From: CAWFGS01 sp963815535
GTDB lineage: Bacteria; Pseudomonadota; Alphaproteobacteria; Sphingomonadales; Sphingomonadaceae
DNA: 64,000 nt
Direction of reading: 5' to 3'
Assembly (NCBI GenBank): GCA_963815535.1
Contig: CAWFGS010000002.1
Location: forward strand, 124,001-188,000
This document shows positions 39,893-49,806 of this stretch, in pieces. Under the pieces are notes generated by a model. It saw only the letters and a list, made by a program, of their open reading frames with translations. It searched no databases and was not told where the DNA came from. Numbering within the stretch: the first letter of the stretch is position 1; each line of letters begins with the position of its first letter. The translations under genes and the position numbers were made by a program.

Positions 39893-40693
39893 TCAATCGC
39901 GGTGCAGGACTTCGACGTTGCTGTACTGAAAACTGTTCGCGCCGAAGCTGGTCAGGAAGCTGACATCGGCGGCGTCGCGCCCGATCCCGATCTTTGCGGT
40001 TTTCGCAGGGTCGGCCATCTTGGTCGCATCCACGATATGCCATGCACCGCCGCCTTCGATCGTGTCGTCCTGCAGGAAAACCTCGGCGACGGCGTGAAAA
40101 TCCTGCGGCGTAACGCCTGGGGCATAGCAGCTGACATAGCGCGCCGGAATGGTCGAGGCGCGAGCGAGCGTAATCATCACATGCGCGTAATCGCGGCAGA
40201 TACCGCGCCGTTCCACGAAAGTATCGAGCGCGGTCGTCGTCGCGGTGCTGGCGCCGGGGGTGTATTGGAAATTGTCCGCGATCCAGTCGCGAATGGCCAG
40301 CACCCGTTCGCCGCCATCGGTAGTGCCGAATTCGTCCTGCATGAAGGACTGGAACTTGTCCGCCATGCAATAGCGGGAATCGAACAGATATTGGACCGCT
40401 TCCCCCGGCATGTCGTGGGGGGCGAGGCGTTTGAGCGGCGCGATGTCGGGAACCAGCCGGTTGATCTGCGCGGTCGCCTTGTACTCGACTTCGAACCGGC
40501 CCTTCGCGCGGACCCAAATGCGTTCCCCGACTGCGTCCTGTGCCGGAACGCGGGCGATATGTTCCGCATCGGACATGGTGGTCTTCACATCGCTAATCGT
40601 CTGTTCGGGGATCATGGCCGCTTCGAATTGCAGCAGCACGTCGGTCGTGCGTTCGAGTTCGAACGCGAAGGATGATTTTATATCTATGGGCAT
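39893..40693 (-). CDS. Transglutaminase-like cysteine peptidase family protein
   Basis: An intact 266-residue cytoplasmic-looking protein. Its N-terminal half is beta-rich (FAFELERTTDVLLQFEAAM to FEVEYKATAQINRL). The transglutaminase-like core holds the catalytic Cys in VERRGICRDYAHVMITLARA, His in TPQDFHAVAEVFL and Asp in WHIVDATKMADP. Such proteins act as peptidases, amidases or crosslinking enzymes; the substrate is unknown. They are common in alphaproteobacteria next to circularly permuted ATP-grasp and alpha-E genes, but no such partners are seen here. It lies alone in the glk-rimO stretch. Confidence 0.88.
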   Translation of the reverse strand: MPIDIKSSFAFELERTTDVLLQFEAAMIPEQTISDVKTTMSDAEHIARVPAQDAVGERIWVRAKGRFEVEYKATAQINRLVPDIAPLKRLAPHDMPGEAVQYLFDSRYCMADKFQSFMQDEFGTTDGGERVLAIRDWIADNFQYTPGASTATTTALDTFVERRGICRDYAHVMITLARASTIPARYVSCYAPGVTPQDFHAVAEVFLQDDTIEGGGAWHIVDATKMADPAKTAKIGIGRDAADVSFLTSFGANSFQYSNVEVLHRD

Positions 40694-40784
40694 GGTCGCC
40701 TAACGATGGGTGGGCGGCATTGTTTCAACGCGCGGAAAATATAACCGCCGGCGCATCGAACCGCTGCGCCGAAATCCCGCCGAA

Positions 40785-42186
40785 TCAGGCGATGACACCG
40801 AACAGGTCGTGGGCGTCGGCGTCCTCGATGGCGACCTGGACGATATCGCCCACGCCGACCGTTGCCGCCACATCGCGCAGGTAGACCTGCCCGTCGATCT
40901 CCGGCGCATCCGCCTGACTGCGGCCGGTTGCGCCGATGTCGCCATCTTCGTCCGGCGCGCCCACCTCGTCGATGATGACGGGCAGAACGCGCCCGACCTT
41001 CGCGCCGAGTTTGGCGGCGCTGATGCGTTCGGTCACTTCCATCAACCGGGCATAGCGTTCTTCCTTCACCGCTTCGGGTACGGGATCGGGCAAGGCGTTC
41101 GCCTGCGCGCCCGCGACGGGTTCGAACCGGAACGCGCCGACGCGGTCGAGCTGCGCTTCTTCCAGCCAGTCCAGCAGATAGCGGAAATCGTCTGTCCGTC
41201 TCTCCGGGGAAACCGACCACGAAGCTGCTGCGGACGGCGATGTCCGGGCAGATGGCGCGCCAGTTCTTCAACCGTTCCAGCACTTTCGCCTCGTTCGCCG
41301 GACGCTTCATGGATTTCAGGATGCGCGGCGCGGCATGCTGAAACGGAATATCGAGATAGGGGGTCAGCAGCCCTTCGGCCATCAGCGGGATCACCGCATC
41401 GACATGGGGGTAGGGATAGACGTAATGCAGGCGTACCCACGGCGGCGTTCCGTTGCCCGTGTCCAACCCGCCCAGCTCGCGCGCGAGATCGGTCATGTGC
41501 GCGCGGACCTCGCGTCCCTTCCATTCGCGCGGATCATGCCGCGTGTCGACCCCGTAAGCCGACGTGTCCTGGCTGATGACCAGCAATTCGCGCGTGCCGG
41601 CGGCGACCAGCTTTTCGGCCTCTCGCAGAACGGCATCGATCCGGCGGCTGGCGAGTTTGCCGCGAATGTCGGGGATGATGCAGAAGGCGCAGGAATGGTT
41701 GCAGCCTTCCGATATCTTCAAATAGCTGTAATGGCGCGGGGTCAGCTTGATATCGACCAGCGCGTCCATTTGCGGGACCAGATCGACGAACGGACCCTGG
41801 CTGGGCGGGGCGGCGACATGCACCGCCTCCACCACCTGTTCGTATTGATGCGCGCCGGTTACGGCCAGAACCTGCGGATGGGCGGCGCGGATGGCGTCGG
41901 CATCCTCGCCCAGACAGCCGGTCACGATGACTCGCCCGTTTTCGGCAATCGCCTCGCCGATGGCGGCCAGGCTTTCCTCTTTCGCGCTGTCGAGGAAACC
42001 GCAGGTGTTCACCAGCACCACGTCCGCGCCTGCGTAATCGGCGCTCATCGCATATCCATCGGCGCGCAGGCGGGTCAGGATGCGTTCGGAATCGACCAGA
42101 GCTTTGGGACAGCCCAGGCTGACCATGCCGATCTTCTTGGCATCGGGCAGGACGGTCGGGGGCGTGAGTGTGGCGGATCGGGTCAT
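40785..42186 (-). CDS. rimO: Ribosomal protein S12 methylthiotransferase RimO
   Basis: RimO is a radical-SAM enzyme that adds a methylthio group to an aspartate of ribosomal protein S12. The UPF0004 domain supplies Cys26 (SLGCPKALVDSE), Cys62 (NTCGFLDSAKEE) and Cys91 (TGCLGED) for one cluster. The radical-SAM cluster uses Cys162, Cys166 and Cys169 (CNHSCAFC). The C-terminal TRAM domain ends VGDIVQVAIEDADAHDLFG. FVVGFPGET and VGAFRFEPVAGA further mark the family. One extra base near 41195 breaks the frame (PGETD to DDFRYLLDWLEEAQ). Otherwise the protein is complete at about 466 residues. Confidence 0.93.
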
Positions 42187-42244
42187 GATGATGCGCGCCC
42201 TACACCGGGCACGGGCCGGACGCCATAGTCGCGCCGCGTTCGGC

Positions 42245-43417
42245 CTAGCCCCTTATGTCGGCAGCCTCGCGGTCGATGCTCCAAGCACGGTCGATTCCCT
42301 CCCGGTCGATACCATTATGACCGTCGCCGCGTTGCTGGCCGCTGGGTGTGGGTACGATTTCAACCACGATGTCGCCCGATTGCAGGTTCTGGCATTCATC
42401 CTCCCAGAAACCCAGCGGCTTGCCCGCGCGATAGATACGCAAGCCGCGCCCACCGGTTTTGAGGTCCGATATGGCGCAGCCGCATTCCTCCGCCGTGATC
42501 TCTCTTTCGACCAACTGGACGCGGCCCGTCACCGATGCCAGGTCGGCCAGATAATCGGCGATATGCGCGCCCTTGGCAGACCCTGCCAGCAACAGGCCGG
42601 TAAACCGCACCGGGTTGATGACGTTGTTCGCGCCCGCTTGCCTCGCCAGCGTTTCGTTGTCGTCGGCACGCACCACCACGCTAATCGGCACGTTGGGGGC
42701 CATGTGGCGCACCGTCAGAACGATCAGGATAGAGGTATCGTCGCGCCCTGCGGACACCAGCACGTTCTTCGCGCTGCCGATCCGCACCGCGCGCAAGGTC
42801 TGATCGCGAGTGGAATCCGCCGCCATGACGTTGCAGCCCAACTTCTCCGCTTCCGCAAGGCGATCCGCGCTGGGATCGACGACCACGATTTCGCTGGGAT
42901 CCGTGCCACGCTCGATCAGTTCCGCGACCGATTCCGAGCCCGACACGCCGTATCCCAGCACGACGATATGCCCGGTCAGCTTTTCCTGAATACGCTTCAT
43001 GCGAAAACTCTCCCAGCTGCGCTTGATAATGAAATTATAGGCTGTGCCCACGAAAATGAAGAACACTGCGAACCGGATCGGGGTGACGATGATCGCTTCG
43101 ACCATGCGCGCCCGATCGCTGATGGGGGCGATATCGCCGAAGCCCGTCGTGGTGACGGAAATCATGGTGAAATAGACGACGTCGGAAAAACTGACCTCGC
43201 CATCGAGATTGTCGACCAGCCCTTCGCGATCCCACCAATGGATGGCGACCACGATGCCGAGCAGGAATATGGCGAGGCCCAGCCGAATGCCCAGATCGCC
43301 CCATACCGGCACGCGGGATGCGCGTTTCAGCGGTTGCCAGCTTGGCCCGCGCACCCGGCGGCCGCTGCCCGGCTCGCCGATCCGGTCGAGCTGCATTCCC
43401 GATCCGGGTCTAGCCAC
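42245..43417 (-). CDS. Potassium channel with TrkA-N (RCK) regulatory domain
   Basis: This intact 390-residue protein has two membrane helices (about 45-62 and 105-130). They flank a pore loop with the selectivity filter SVTTTGFGDIAP (TTTGFGD, about 89-95). The cytoplasmic RCK domain begins GHIVVLGYGVSGSESVAEL, with AADSTRDQTLRAVRIGSAK and ANNVINPVRFTGLLLA as later landmarks. It is a ligand-gated K+ channel of the MthK/Kch type. The C-terminal 60 residues after LQSGDIVVEI are low-complexity and are not expected in the fold. The GTG start shown could be replaced by ATG 43396. Confidence 0.9.
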   Translation of the reverse strand: MARPGSGMQLDRIGEPGSGRRVRGPSWQPLKRASRVPVWGDLGIRLGLAIFLLGIVVAIHWWDREGLVDNLDGEVSFSDVVYFTMISVTTTGFGDIAPISDRARMVEAIIVTPIRFAVFFIFVGTAYNFIIKRSWESFRMKRIQEKLTGHIVVLGYGVSGSESVAELIERGTDPSEIVVVDPSADRLAEAEKLGCNVMAADSTRDQTLRAVRIGSAKNVLVSAGRDDTSILIVLTVRHMAPNVPISVVVRADDNETLARQAGANNVINPVRFTGLLLAGSAKGAHIADYLADLASVTGRVQLVEREITAEECGCAISDLKTGGRGLRIYRAGKPLGFWEDECQNLQSGDIVVEIVPTPSGQQRGDGHNGIDREGIDRAWSIDREAADIRG

Positions 43418-43462
43418 GGGGGGCGACGTGTTTTGCTGGGAAGATGGCGGTCGGCATCGGGG

Positions 43463-44272
43463 TCAGCGTTGGGGCAGCTTGCGCGCCGGGTCAATCCGCA
43501 CATTGTTCCGCATGATTTCGAAATGCAGTTCGGGGCGGGTGGCGACGCCTGCCTGCCCCGCCGTGCCGATACGTTCACCGGTCTTGACCACTTCGCCCAG
43601 CTTTACGGTAATTGTGCCGAGATGGCCGTAACGGGTGCGCCAGCCATTGCCGTGATCGATGACGACCAGCCGCCCGAAACGCTTTGGCTCCCGATCGGCG
43701 AACACGACCGTTCCCGAAGCGGATGCGCGCACCATATCGCCCAGATTGGCGGCATAATCGATACCGTCATGCCCCCGGCCGTTCGCGCGCAGGGAATAGC
43801 CCGCCATCACGCGGCCATCGTGCGGGCGGCGGAAATAGGGTTCGGTGCGCGCCTTTTGCGGGCGATATTCCACTGCGGCCATGACAGCGGGAATGATCAG
43901 CCGCTGCCCGGTGCGAAGGGCGTATGGCGGCTTCAGAGCGTTGGCTACGGCAATATCGCGCAAGGGCACGCCGTAACGGTTGGCGATGCCCAGCCCCGTA
44001 TCGCCCGCCTTCACGGTGTGGAACCGCTGGCGGGGGATTTGCAGCACGCGGCCTTTCTCCAGATCGTAAGGTTCGACCAGCCCGTTGGCAGCGGCAATCA
44101 CGTTCTTGTCGACGCCGGTACGGTTCGCCACGCCGCCCAGCGTATCGCCCGCCTGCACTTCGTATTGGGTAGCGGTGGCCGGGTTCGATTGCGCGGTTGC
44201 GGGCGGGGCCAGCAGGGCGGGCAGAGCGAACAGCGCGGCCGATGCAACGATTGCCGGAATGAAGATCCTCAT
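43463..44272 (-). CDS. LysM / peptidase M23 envelope protein
   Basis: The protein has 269 residues. A signal peptide (MRIFIPAIVASAALFALPALLAPPATA) is followed by two LysM repeats (QYEVQAGDTLGGVANRTGVD and FHTVKAGDTGLGIANRYGVP), which bind peptidoglycan. The LytM/M23 domain then shows GRGHDGIDYAANLGDMVRA, VIDHGNGWRTRYGHL and RPELHFEIMRN. The HxxxD, HxxN-like and HLH metal ligands appear only in part: HDGID and HFEI keep zinc residues. It may be an active endopeptidase or an amidase activator like NlpD. The ATG overlaps the surE stop (ATGA), and this surE-nlpD-like order is conserved in many bacteria. Confidence 0.9.
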   Translation of the reverse strand: MRIFIPAIVASAALFALPALLAPPATAQSNPATATQYEVQAGDTLGGVANRTGVDKNVIAAANGLVEPYDLEKGRVLQIPRQRFHTVKAGDTGLGIANRYGVPLRDIAVANALKPPYALRTGQRLIIPAVMAAVEYRPQKARTEPYFRRPHDGRVMAGYSLRANGRGHDGIDYAANLGDMVRASASGTVVFADREPKRFGRLVVIDHGNGWRTRYGHLGTITVKLGEVVKTGERIGTAGQAGVATRPELHFEIMRNNVRIDPARKLPQR

Positions 44273-45048
44273 GCGCCATACCTTTGTGCCAGCGCATCCA
44301 GCGATGCGTGATGGGTCAGATCCAGTTGCAGCGGCGTGACCGATATGTACCCATCGTCGATGGCTTCCAGATCGGTCCCGTGATCGGCAGTGTGTTCGAT
44401 GGGATGCAGGCCGAACCAGTAATAGCGAAGCCCGCGCGGGTCGCGCCCCTCCACCACGGAGCCGCGCGAATAATCGTGGAAGCCCTGCCGCGCGACGCGC
44501 ATACCCCGGACCGCATCGGGTGCGATGGGCGGAAAATTTACATTGACGAGGGTGCGTTCGGGCAGCGGCAGGTCGAGCAGCGGGCGGATCGCGCGGACGC
44601 CCCATTCGCGCGCGGCGGCAAAGGCATCGGCGGCGTTCGCGTCCGCATTATCGGATCCATTGCGCCCATAGACCTGGCTCAACGCGATCGACCGGATGCC
44701 CGCCAGCGCCCCCTCCATCGCGGCGGACACCGTGCCGGAATAGGTGATGTCGTCGCCCAGATTGGCCCCGCGATTGACGCCCGACAGGATTAGGTCGGGC
44801 GCGCCATCCATTACGGTCCGCAGCGCCATCGTCACGCTGTCGGTCGGCGTGCCCGATACCGCAAACCGGCGGTTGTCGAATTTCTGCAAGCGGACGGGGC
44901 GGTTCAGCGTCAGCGAATGGCCCGCGCCCGATTGCTCCTCGCCCGGCGCGCAGACCCAGATGTCGTCGCTCAATTCGCGTGCGATGGCTTCCAGCACGGT
45001 CAGGCCGGGGGCATGAATGCCATCGTCGTTGGTGAGGAGGATTTTCAC
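44269..45048 (-). CDS. surE: 5'/3'-nucleotidase SurE
   Basis: SurE dephosphorylates nucleoside monophosphates and helps stationary-phase survival. The intact 259-residue protein begins KILLTNDDGIHAPGLTVLE, with metal-binding Asp pair NDD. SGAGHSLTLNRPVRL, VSGTPTDSVTMAL, LILSGVNRGANLGDDITYSG (Asn metal ligand) and SVTPLQLDLTH follow. The start is GTG 45048, which overlaps the serS stop; the frame is open further upstream but that region belongs to serS. It is co-translated with serS upstream and the M23 gene downstream. Confidence 0.95.
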   Translation of the reverse strand: MKILLTNDDGIHAPGLTVLEAIARELSDDIWVCAPGEEQSGAGHSLTLNRPVRLQKFDNRRFAVSGTPTDSVTMALRTVMDGAPDLILSGVNRGANLGDDITYSGTVSAAMEGALAGIRSIALSQVYGRNGSDNADANAADAFAAAREWGVRAIRPLLDLPLPERTLVNVNFPPIAPDAVRGMRVARQGFHDYSRGSVVEGRDPRGLRYYWFGLHPIEHTADHGTDLEAIDDGYISVTPLQLDLTHHASLDALAQRYGA

Positions 45049-46340
45049 AAGGCTGGCTCCAACTTTGCGACACCGCCCATATAGGGCGCCAGCGCTTCGG
45101 GCACGATCACGCTGCCATCGGCCTGCTGATAATTTTCCAGCACCGCCACCAATGTCCGCCCGACGGCGAGACCCGAACCGTTCAGCGTGTGAACGAATTC
45201 GGTCTTCTTGCCGCCGCTTCATTTGCCGGCGGGCGATATCGCGCGTTCATCCGCCGCGCCTGAAAATCGCCGGTGTTGGAGATGGAGCTGATCTCGCGAT
45301 AGGCGCTCTGGCCCGGCAGCCAGACTTCCAGATCGTAGGTCTTGCGCGCGCCGAAACCCATGTCGCCGGTGCACAGCAGCATCGTGCGATAGGGCAGGTC
45401 CAGTGCTTCGCAGCACGCCCTGCGCATGGCCGAGCATCCGTTCGTGTTCCGCTTCGCTGTCTTCGGGCGCGCACCACGCTGACCAGCTCGACCTTTTCGA
45501 ACTGATGCTGCCGGATGAAGCCGCGCGTATCGCGCCCGGCGCTGCCCGCTTCGCTGCGGAAGCACAGCGTCAGCGCGGTCATCCGCATGGGCAGGGCATC
45601 AGCGGGGATGATCTTGCCGGCGACGGAGCTGGTCAGGCTGACCTCTGCCGTGGGGATCAGCCAGCGACCGTCCGTAGTGCGAAAACTGTCATCGGCGAAT
45701 TTCGGCAGCTTGTCCGTGCCGTACATCGCATCGTCGTTCACCAGCACCGGCGGATTGCATTCGGTGTAGCCGTTGGCGCGCGTCTGACGGTCGAGCATGA
45801 ATTGCCCGAGCGCGCGATGCAGCCGGGCCATGTCGCCGCGCAGAAAGGTAAAGCGCGCGCCCGAAATCGCCGCGCCGGTTTCGAAATCCATTCCCAGCGC
45901 CGGGCCGATATCGGCATGTTCGCGCGGATCGAAGGCGAATGTCGGCGCTGCGCCCCAACGCGCGACCTTCGACATTGGCATTGTCGTCCGCCCCATCGGG
46001 AACATCGGGCGCGGGGGTGTTGGGCAACGCCGAAAGCGTGGCCTGCAGATCGTCCGCCAGCGCGCGGTCCTGCGCTTCCAGATTCGGGCAAAGTGCGCTT
46101 CAATTCGGCAATTTCGGCCTTGAGCGTGTCTGCGGTTGCCGTGTCGCCCTGACCCATCGCCTTGCCGATCGCCTTGGACGCTTCGTTCCGGCGGCCTTGC
46201 GCGTCCTGCATTCGGGTGGAAACGTCGCGGCGGCGTCTGTCGAGCGCCAGCATCGCTTCCGCTGCGGACGGTGCGCCACGGCGAGCGAGAGCGGCATCGA
46301 AAGCGTCGGGGTCGTCCCGGATCAGGCGGATATCATGCAT
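45045..46340 (-). CDS. serS: Seryl-tRNA synthetase SerS
   Basis: SerS charges tRNA-Ser. The reconstructed 430-residue protein has the N-terminal coiled-coil arm (MHDIRLIRDDPDAFDAALAR to ADTLKAEIAELKRTLPE). The class II core follows: SGARFTFLRGDMARLHRALG, TECNPPVLVNDDAMYGTDKL, motif 2 (TLCFRSEAGSAGRDTRGF), GDMGFGARKTYDLEVWLPGQ and motif 3 (LNGSGLAVGRTLVAVLENYQ). It needs about five frame repairs (near 46085, 45985, 45470, 45435 and 45215). An essential enzyme could not be inactive in all these places, which supports sequencing error. It ends at 45045, inside the surE start. Confidence 0.9.
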
Positions 46341-46405
46341 GGTGCTGCGCGCTATGGCGCGTTTTACAGGTGGCCTCAAGCGTGCGCGGCCCCCATCGTG
46401 CCGGG

Positions 46406-46690
46406 ATGACGGTGCGCCTGACCCATTTCGTCGGCTTTCGCGGCGACAGATACTGGAACGCGGTGCGCGTGTTCGGGCCGCCCGACATGATCCACCGCGA
46501 TTACGACATCTACGCCGCGAACGACATCGCGCCGGGCGATGTGGTCGTGTTCGCGCGCGGACCGGCGGATCAGCGTCCGCGCAGTTTCAGTGTGGAAGCG
46601 CAGGCCAATCGCCGGTCGAGAGACGCTGCGAGGAACCGGAACCCCGCCGTGCCGTTGGTTCGACAACGAGTTACCAAATCAGGAGAATGA
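46406..46690 (+). CDS. Conserved hypothetical protein (DHFVGFRG-type)
   Basis: A 94-residue protein starting MTVRLTHFVGFRGDRYWNAV and continuing RVFGPPDMIHRDYDIYAAND. I recognise similar short proteins with HFIGFRGxEYW near serS in related genomes (memory only, no search). They have no known function. The C-terminus after about residue 62 is unusually basic and may be a product of a frame change, since the conserved part ends near GPADQ. It reads divergently from serS, and the next small gene begins two bases after the stop. Confidence 0.55.
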   Translation: MTVRLTHFVGFRGDRYWNAVRVFGPPDMIHRDYDIYAANDIAPGDVVVFARGPADQRPRSFSVEAQANRRSRDAARNRNPAVPLVRQRVTKSGE

Positions 46691-46691
46691 C

Positions 46692-46913
46692 ATGATCGGC
46701 AAGATAATCGGCGCGATGATCGGCAAACAGGCTGCGAAACAAAGCAGCAAACTGGGCGGCACGACCGGGGCGGCACTCGGCTTCATCGCCCCGATGATAC
46801 TGCGCCGCATCAGCTTCCCCGCGATGGCGGCCATGGCCGTGGGCGGTTATGCGATGAAGAAGCTGACCGACAAGGAATCGCCCAAAACCGATACGACCAC
46901 TCCGCCCAACTGA
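46692..46913 (+). CDS. Small hydrophobic membrane-associated protein
   Basis: The 73-residue protein has AGGAGA six bases upstream of ATG 46692. It starts MIGKIIGAMIGKQAAKQSSK, followed by a glycine/alanine-rich hydrophobic stretch (GGTTGAALGFIAPMILRRIS, MAAMAVGGYAMKKL) that could form one or two short membrane segments. A polar tail ends it. No family is recognised. Two glycine-zipper-like patterns (GxxxGxxxG style) may favour oligomerisation. A strong terminator follows 18 bases after the stop. Confidence 0.6.
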   Translation: MIGKIIGAMIGKQAAKQSSKLGGTTGAALGFIAPMILRRISFPAMAAMAVGGYAMKKLTDKESPKTDTTTPPN

Positions 46914-46931
46914 GCGGTCGACCGATATACG

Positions 46932-46966
46932 AAAAAGGGGGCACAGCGATTGCGCCCCCTTTTTTT
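46932..46966. terminator. Bidirectional rho-independent terminator
   Basis: A perfect 11-base-pair stem (AAAAAGGGGGC with GCCCCCTTTTT, loop of 11) sits between the plus-strand small gene ending at 46913 and the minus-strand membrane protein ending at 46974. T and A runs on both sides let it end transcription from either direction. It is among the clearest intrinsic terminators in the window. Confidence 0.9.
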
Positions 46967-46973
46967 GCGTGGA

Positions 46974-47498
46974 TCAGGCGATGCGACCTGCGGCCATGCG
47001 GTCCACCGCGTTGATCGTCGCAACCAGGACCACCGCATAAGGCACATGGGCGAACAGCGAGACGTAAGTGATGGGCGCCCAGTTCAGGGACCACGGATTG
47101 CCTGCGATCCACGGCCCGGCAATGATGCCGATGGCCAGCACGAACAGACCGAGTCCGTAAGCAACCGATGTCAGCGCAACCGGCAGGCTGGGCATGATTT
47201 TCAACTGCAACGGACGCGCCACGGCGAACCATCCGATGGGATAGGCGACGAGCCCGACCAGAAACAGATGCATGAACGATCCGGCGATCGGCGTGTCGAT
47301 CCCCGTCAGCACCTTGACCGTCTGGGTTCCGAGCGCCACCGGCGACAGTTTGGGAAAGCCCAGGGCAGGGGAAATTACCGAGCCCCACAGATCGAATGCG
47401 ATGGTCGCGACCGATCCTGCAATTATACTCAACAGTATAATCGAACCGATGCTGCGTTTTACTTGAACCGTTCCGTCGATATTTCCTGTGGTGTTCAT
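46974..47498 (-). CDS. Uncharacterised four-to-five-helix membrane protein
   Basis: This intact 174-residue inner-membrane protein begins MNTTGNIDGTVQVKRS. Its helices are about IGSIILLSIIAGSVATIAFD, GSFMHLFLVGLVAYPIGWF, LTSVAYGLGLFVLAIGIIAG and HVPYAVVLVATINAVD. A very strong Shine-Dalgarno (AGGAGGGC) lies five to ten bases before ATG 47498, with a longer AT-rich stretch behind it. The N-terminus uses rare ATA codons and holds an eight-base perfect inverted repeat, unlike its GC-rich neighbours. It lies beside the 3' end of tRNA-Val. I recognise no family with confidence; function unknown. Confidence 0.8.
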   Translation of the reverse strand: MNTTGNIDGTVQVKRSIGSIILLSIIAGSVATIAFDLWGSVISPALGFPKLSPVALGTQTVKVLTGIDTPIAGSFMHLFLVGLVAYPIGWFAVARPLQLKIMPSLPVALTSVAYGLGLFVLAIGIIAGPWIAGNPWSLNWAPITYVSLFAHVPYAVVLVATINAVDRMAAGRIA

Positions 47499-47596
47499 TA
47501 TGCCCTCCTGAAGTGATGAATTACCTACCAGTTCGCAAACGACGCTGGCAAAGTTACATTCAGGTTGGAATTGTGTCCAATCGAACCATCGAAAGA

Positions 47597-47671
47597 TGGT
47601 GGGCGCGGCAAGGATTGAACTTGCGACCCCACCCGTGTGAAGGGTGTGCTCTACCACTGAGCTACGCGCCC
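47597..47671 (-). tRNA. tRNA-Val (anticodon CAC)
   Basis: A complete cloverleaf lies on the minus strand. The acceptor stem GGGCGCG pairs with CGCGCCC, the D arm follows TAGCTCAGTGGTAGAGCA, and the T loop contains GTTCAAT. The anticodon arm CACCC-TTCACAC-GGGTG places CAC at positions 34-36, giving valine. The CCA end is encoded (TGGT on the plus strand at 47597-47600). Confidence 0.93.
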
Positions 47672-47736
47672 TGCCGATGGCCCGTCATTGTTCGAACGGG
47701 CGGGACAGAGGCGCGCCTCTGCCATGTGCAACGCGT

Positions 47737-49700
47737 TTAATCAAGGCGAAGCGTATGACGGTTCGCAGCGCCGCCATACGCATCGATGTCAGTCGGTCCA
47801 GAATGCCGAGCCATCCGCGCCATCCAGCCATCATCGGCTGCCGGAACCGCGTCGCGCGTGGGCGTGGCGGGGCATTCGAGGCAATAGGCCTGCATCCCGC
47901 GCGTGCCCAGCAAACGGTCCAGGTCGGCCGCCATCCGTCCGCCCAGCGCCGATTGCTGGCGTGCGCGACCATTCCGAACATGTCGCCGGCGCGCCGCGCC
48001 TGTTCGATGCCGATCGTGCTTCGCCGCCCGACATCATGCCGCGCAAGATGGACTGATAGCGGATCGACATCGCCGCCCAGGAAACTGTGCGTGCCATTCG
48101 CCATCGGGCAGTTCGGCCTGCTCCGCCGCATAGGCCAGCGCATCGTCCAAGTCCGCCATACTGATCGACCAGTCCGATCTGGCGCGCCGTGCCGCCATCC
48201 CAGACGCGGCCCTGGCCCACGGCATCGACCTGCGCCGCAGTCATCTTGCGCGATGCGCCGACCCGGCCGATGAAATCGCGATAGCCGTCCTCGATGCCCG
48301 ACTGCAGGATGCGTTCGATTTCCGGCGTGAAACCGCCGATCAGATCGGGTTGACCGGACAGCGGCGTGGTGCGCACGCCATCGGAATTGACGCCGTATTT
48401 CGCCGCGACCTGTTCGAAAGTCGGGATGACGGCGAAGATGCCGATGGACCCGGTGATCGTTTCGGGCTCTGCAAAGATGCGCGTCGGCCGGGGTCGATAC
48501 CCAGTAACCGCCGCTGGCCGCGACATTGGCCATCGAAACGACGATCGGAATGCCTTTCGCCTTGTGCCGCAGGATGCCGCGGCGAATTTCTTCGGATGCC
48601 AGCACCGAACCGCCCGGCGAATCGACCCGTACGACCAGTGCGGCCAGATCGTCGTCCAGCGCATCGTCGAGAAGTTCGGCGATGCGCGTGCCGCCGGCCG
48701 TGCCCGGGCCGGCATCGCCATCGACGATCTCGCCGGCGATGGTCACCACGCCGATGGCCTTGCCCGGCGTGTCGTAGCCGATATCGGCCAGCCACGGTTC
48801 CAGATCGGTCGCGGCGAAGGTGCCCGGCGTTTCGTCCCAGCTGTGATCGCCCGCAATCTTCGCCACGGCGTCGCCGAATTCGGCGTAGCTGCCCAGCTTA
48901 TCGACCAGACCCGGCGGCCGTGGCCGCCGGTGGCCAGATCGCCATTGGCCGCTTCGACCCATTCGACCGGGCTGTTGGTGACCAGATCGATGTTCGATCG
49001 CGGGCCGCGCCTTTTTGACATTGGCCTGCCATTCTTCCCACAGCGCGCCGTATAGGGCGGTGTAGTTTTCGCGCGCTTCGGGCGACATGTCGCTGCGGAT
49101 GAAAGGTTCGACGGCGGATTTGTACTTGCCGACCCGGTAGACGCGCGCATTGACGTTCAGCTTGTCCAGCAGGCCCGCATAATAAAGCCGTTCGCCGCCC
49201 GGCCCGGCAATCACCGCGCCGCCCAGCGGATCGATCCAGACTTCGCTGGCATGGGCGGCCAGCATCATGCCGTCGTCGGCATAGCCCACGGCATAGGTCA
49301 GGACCGGCTTGTCGGCCGCGCGGAACCGGTCCATCGCCGCGCCGATATCCTGCAGATGCACTTGCCCGCCGCCCAGAAACTGCGTCAGGTCCAGCACGAC
49401 CGCCTTGATCCGGTCGTCGCCCGCCGCCGCATCGATGGCGCGCACCAGATCGCGGGCCTGGTATTCGCCGACCGGGCGTCTGCTGCGACAGCAGCGCCTG
49501 AAACGGGATCGATTTCCGACTTTTCTTCCACCACGATGCCGTCGAGTTCCAGCAGCAGCGCGCCTTCGCGCACGGCGCCGGGTTGGGGCGGGCGGTCAGG
49601 ATGCCGAACAGCAGGCGCGAAGAACAGCAGCAGGAACAACAGGCACCAGCCCGTCCTTGATGCCGACCAGCAACTGCCAGACCTTGCCTGCAAAACTCAT
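47737..49700 (-). CDS. sppA: Signal peptide peptidase SppA (67K-type)
   Basis: SppA digests cleaved signal peptides in the inner membrane. The reconstructed long form (about 640 residues) starts MSFAGKVWQLLVGIKDGLV and continues into a membrane helix with LLFGILTARP. The first half holds the catalytic lysine in RVGKYKSAVEPFIRSDM. The second half has the catalytic serine in VVRVDSPGGSVLASEEIRRG and SMANVAASGGYWVSTPAD with ITGSIGIF. The two tandem peptidase_S49 domains match E. coli SppA. About ten frame changes occur along the gene, and it ends at 47737 after RHTLRLD. It diverges from pyrB and lies upstream of tRNA-Val. Confidence 0.88.
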
Positions 49701-49806
49701 GCGAACATCCCGTTAGTCCGTGTCGACCAGCGTGACGTAGCGTAGCCTGGGCCCGGCCATTCCAGCCGAAACCGCTTGAGCGTGCCATACCCGCTCGATT
49801 AAGGGC

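Noticed and set aside
42080..44311. A 743-codon open frame on the plus strand across the K+ channel and M23 genes
   Set aside because: It overlaps two recognisable minus-strand genes and shows no known domain or ribosome binding site.
45045..46340. serS called as a pseudogene because of several frame breaks
   Set aside because: It is an essential gene with all motifs conserved on both sides of each break; sequencing error is a better explanation.
48000..48120. Other possible RNA genes near tRNA-Val
   Set aside because: No further cloverleaf or conserved hairpin was found on either strand there.
49713..49760. A 15-codon frame (MAGPRLRYVTLVDTD) just upstream of sppA
   Set aside because: It could be a leader peptide, but it is too short to support and carries no ribosome binding site or regulatory hairpin I can see.
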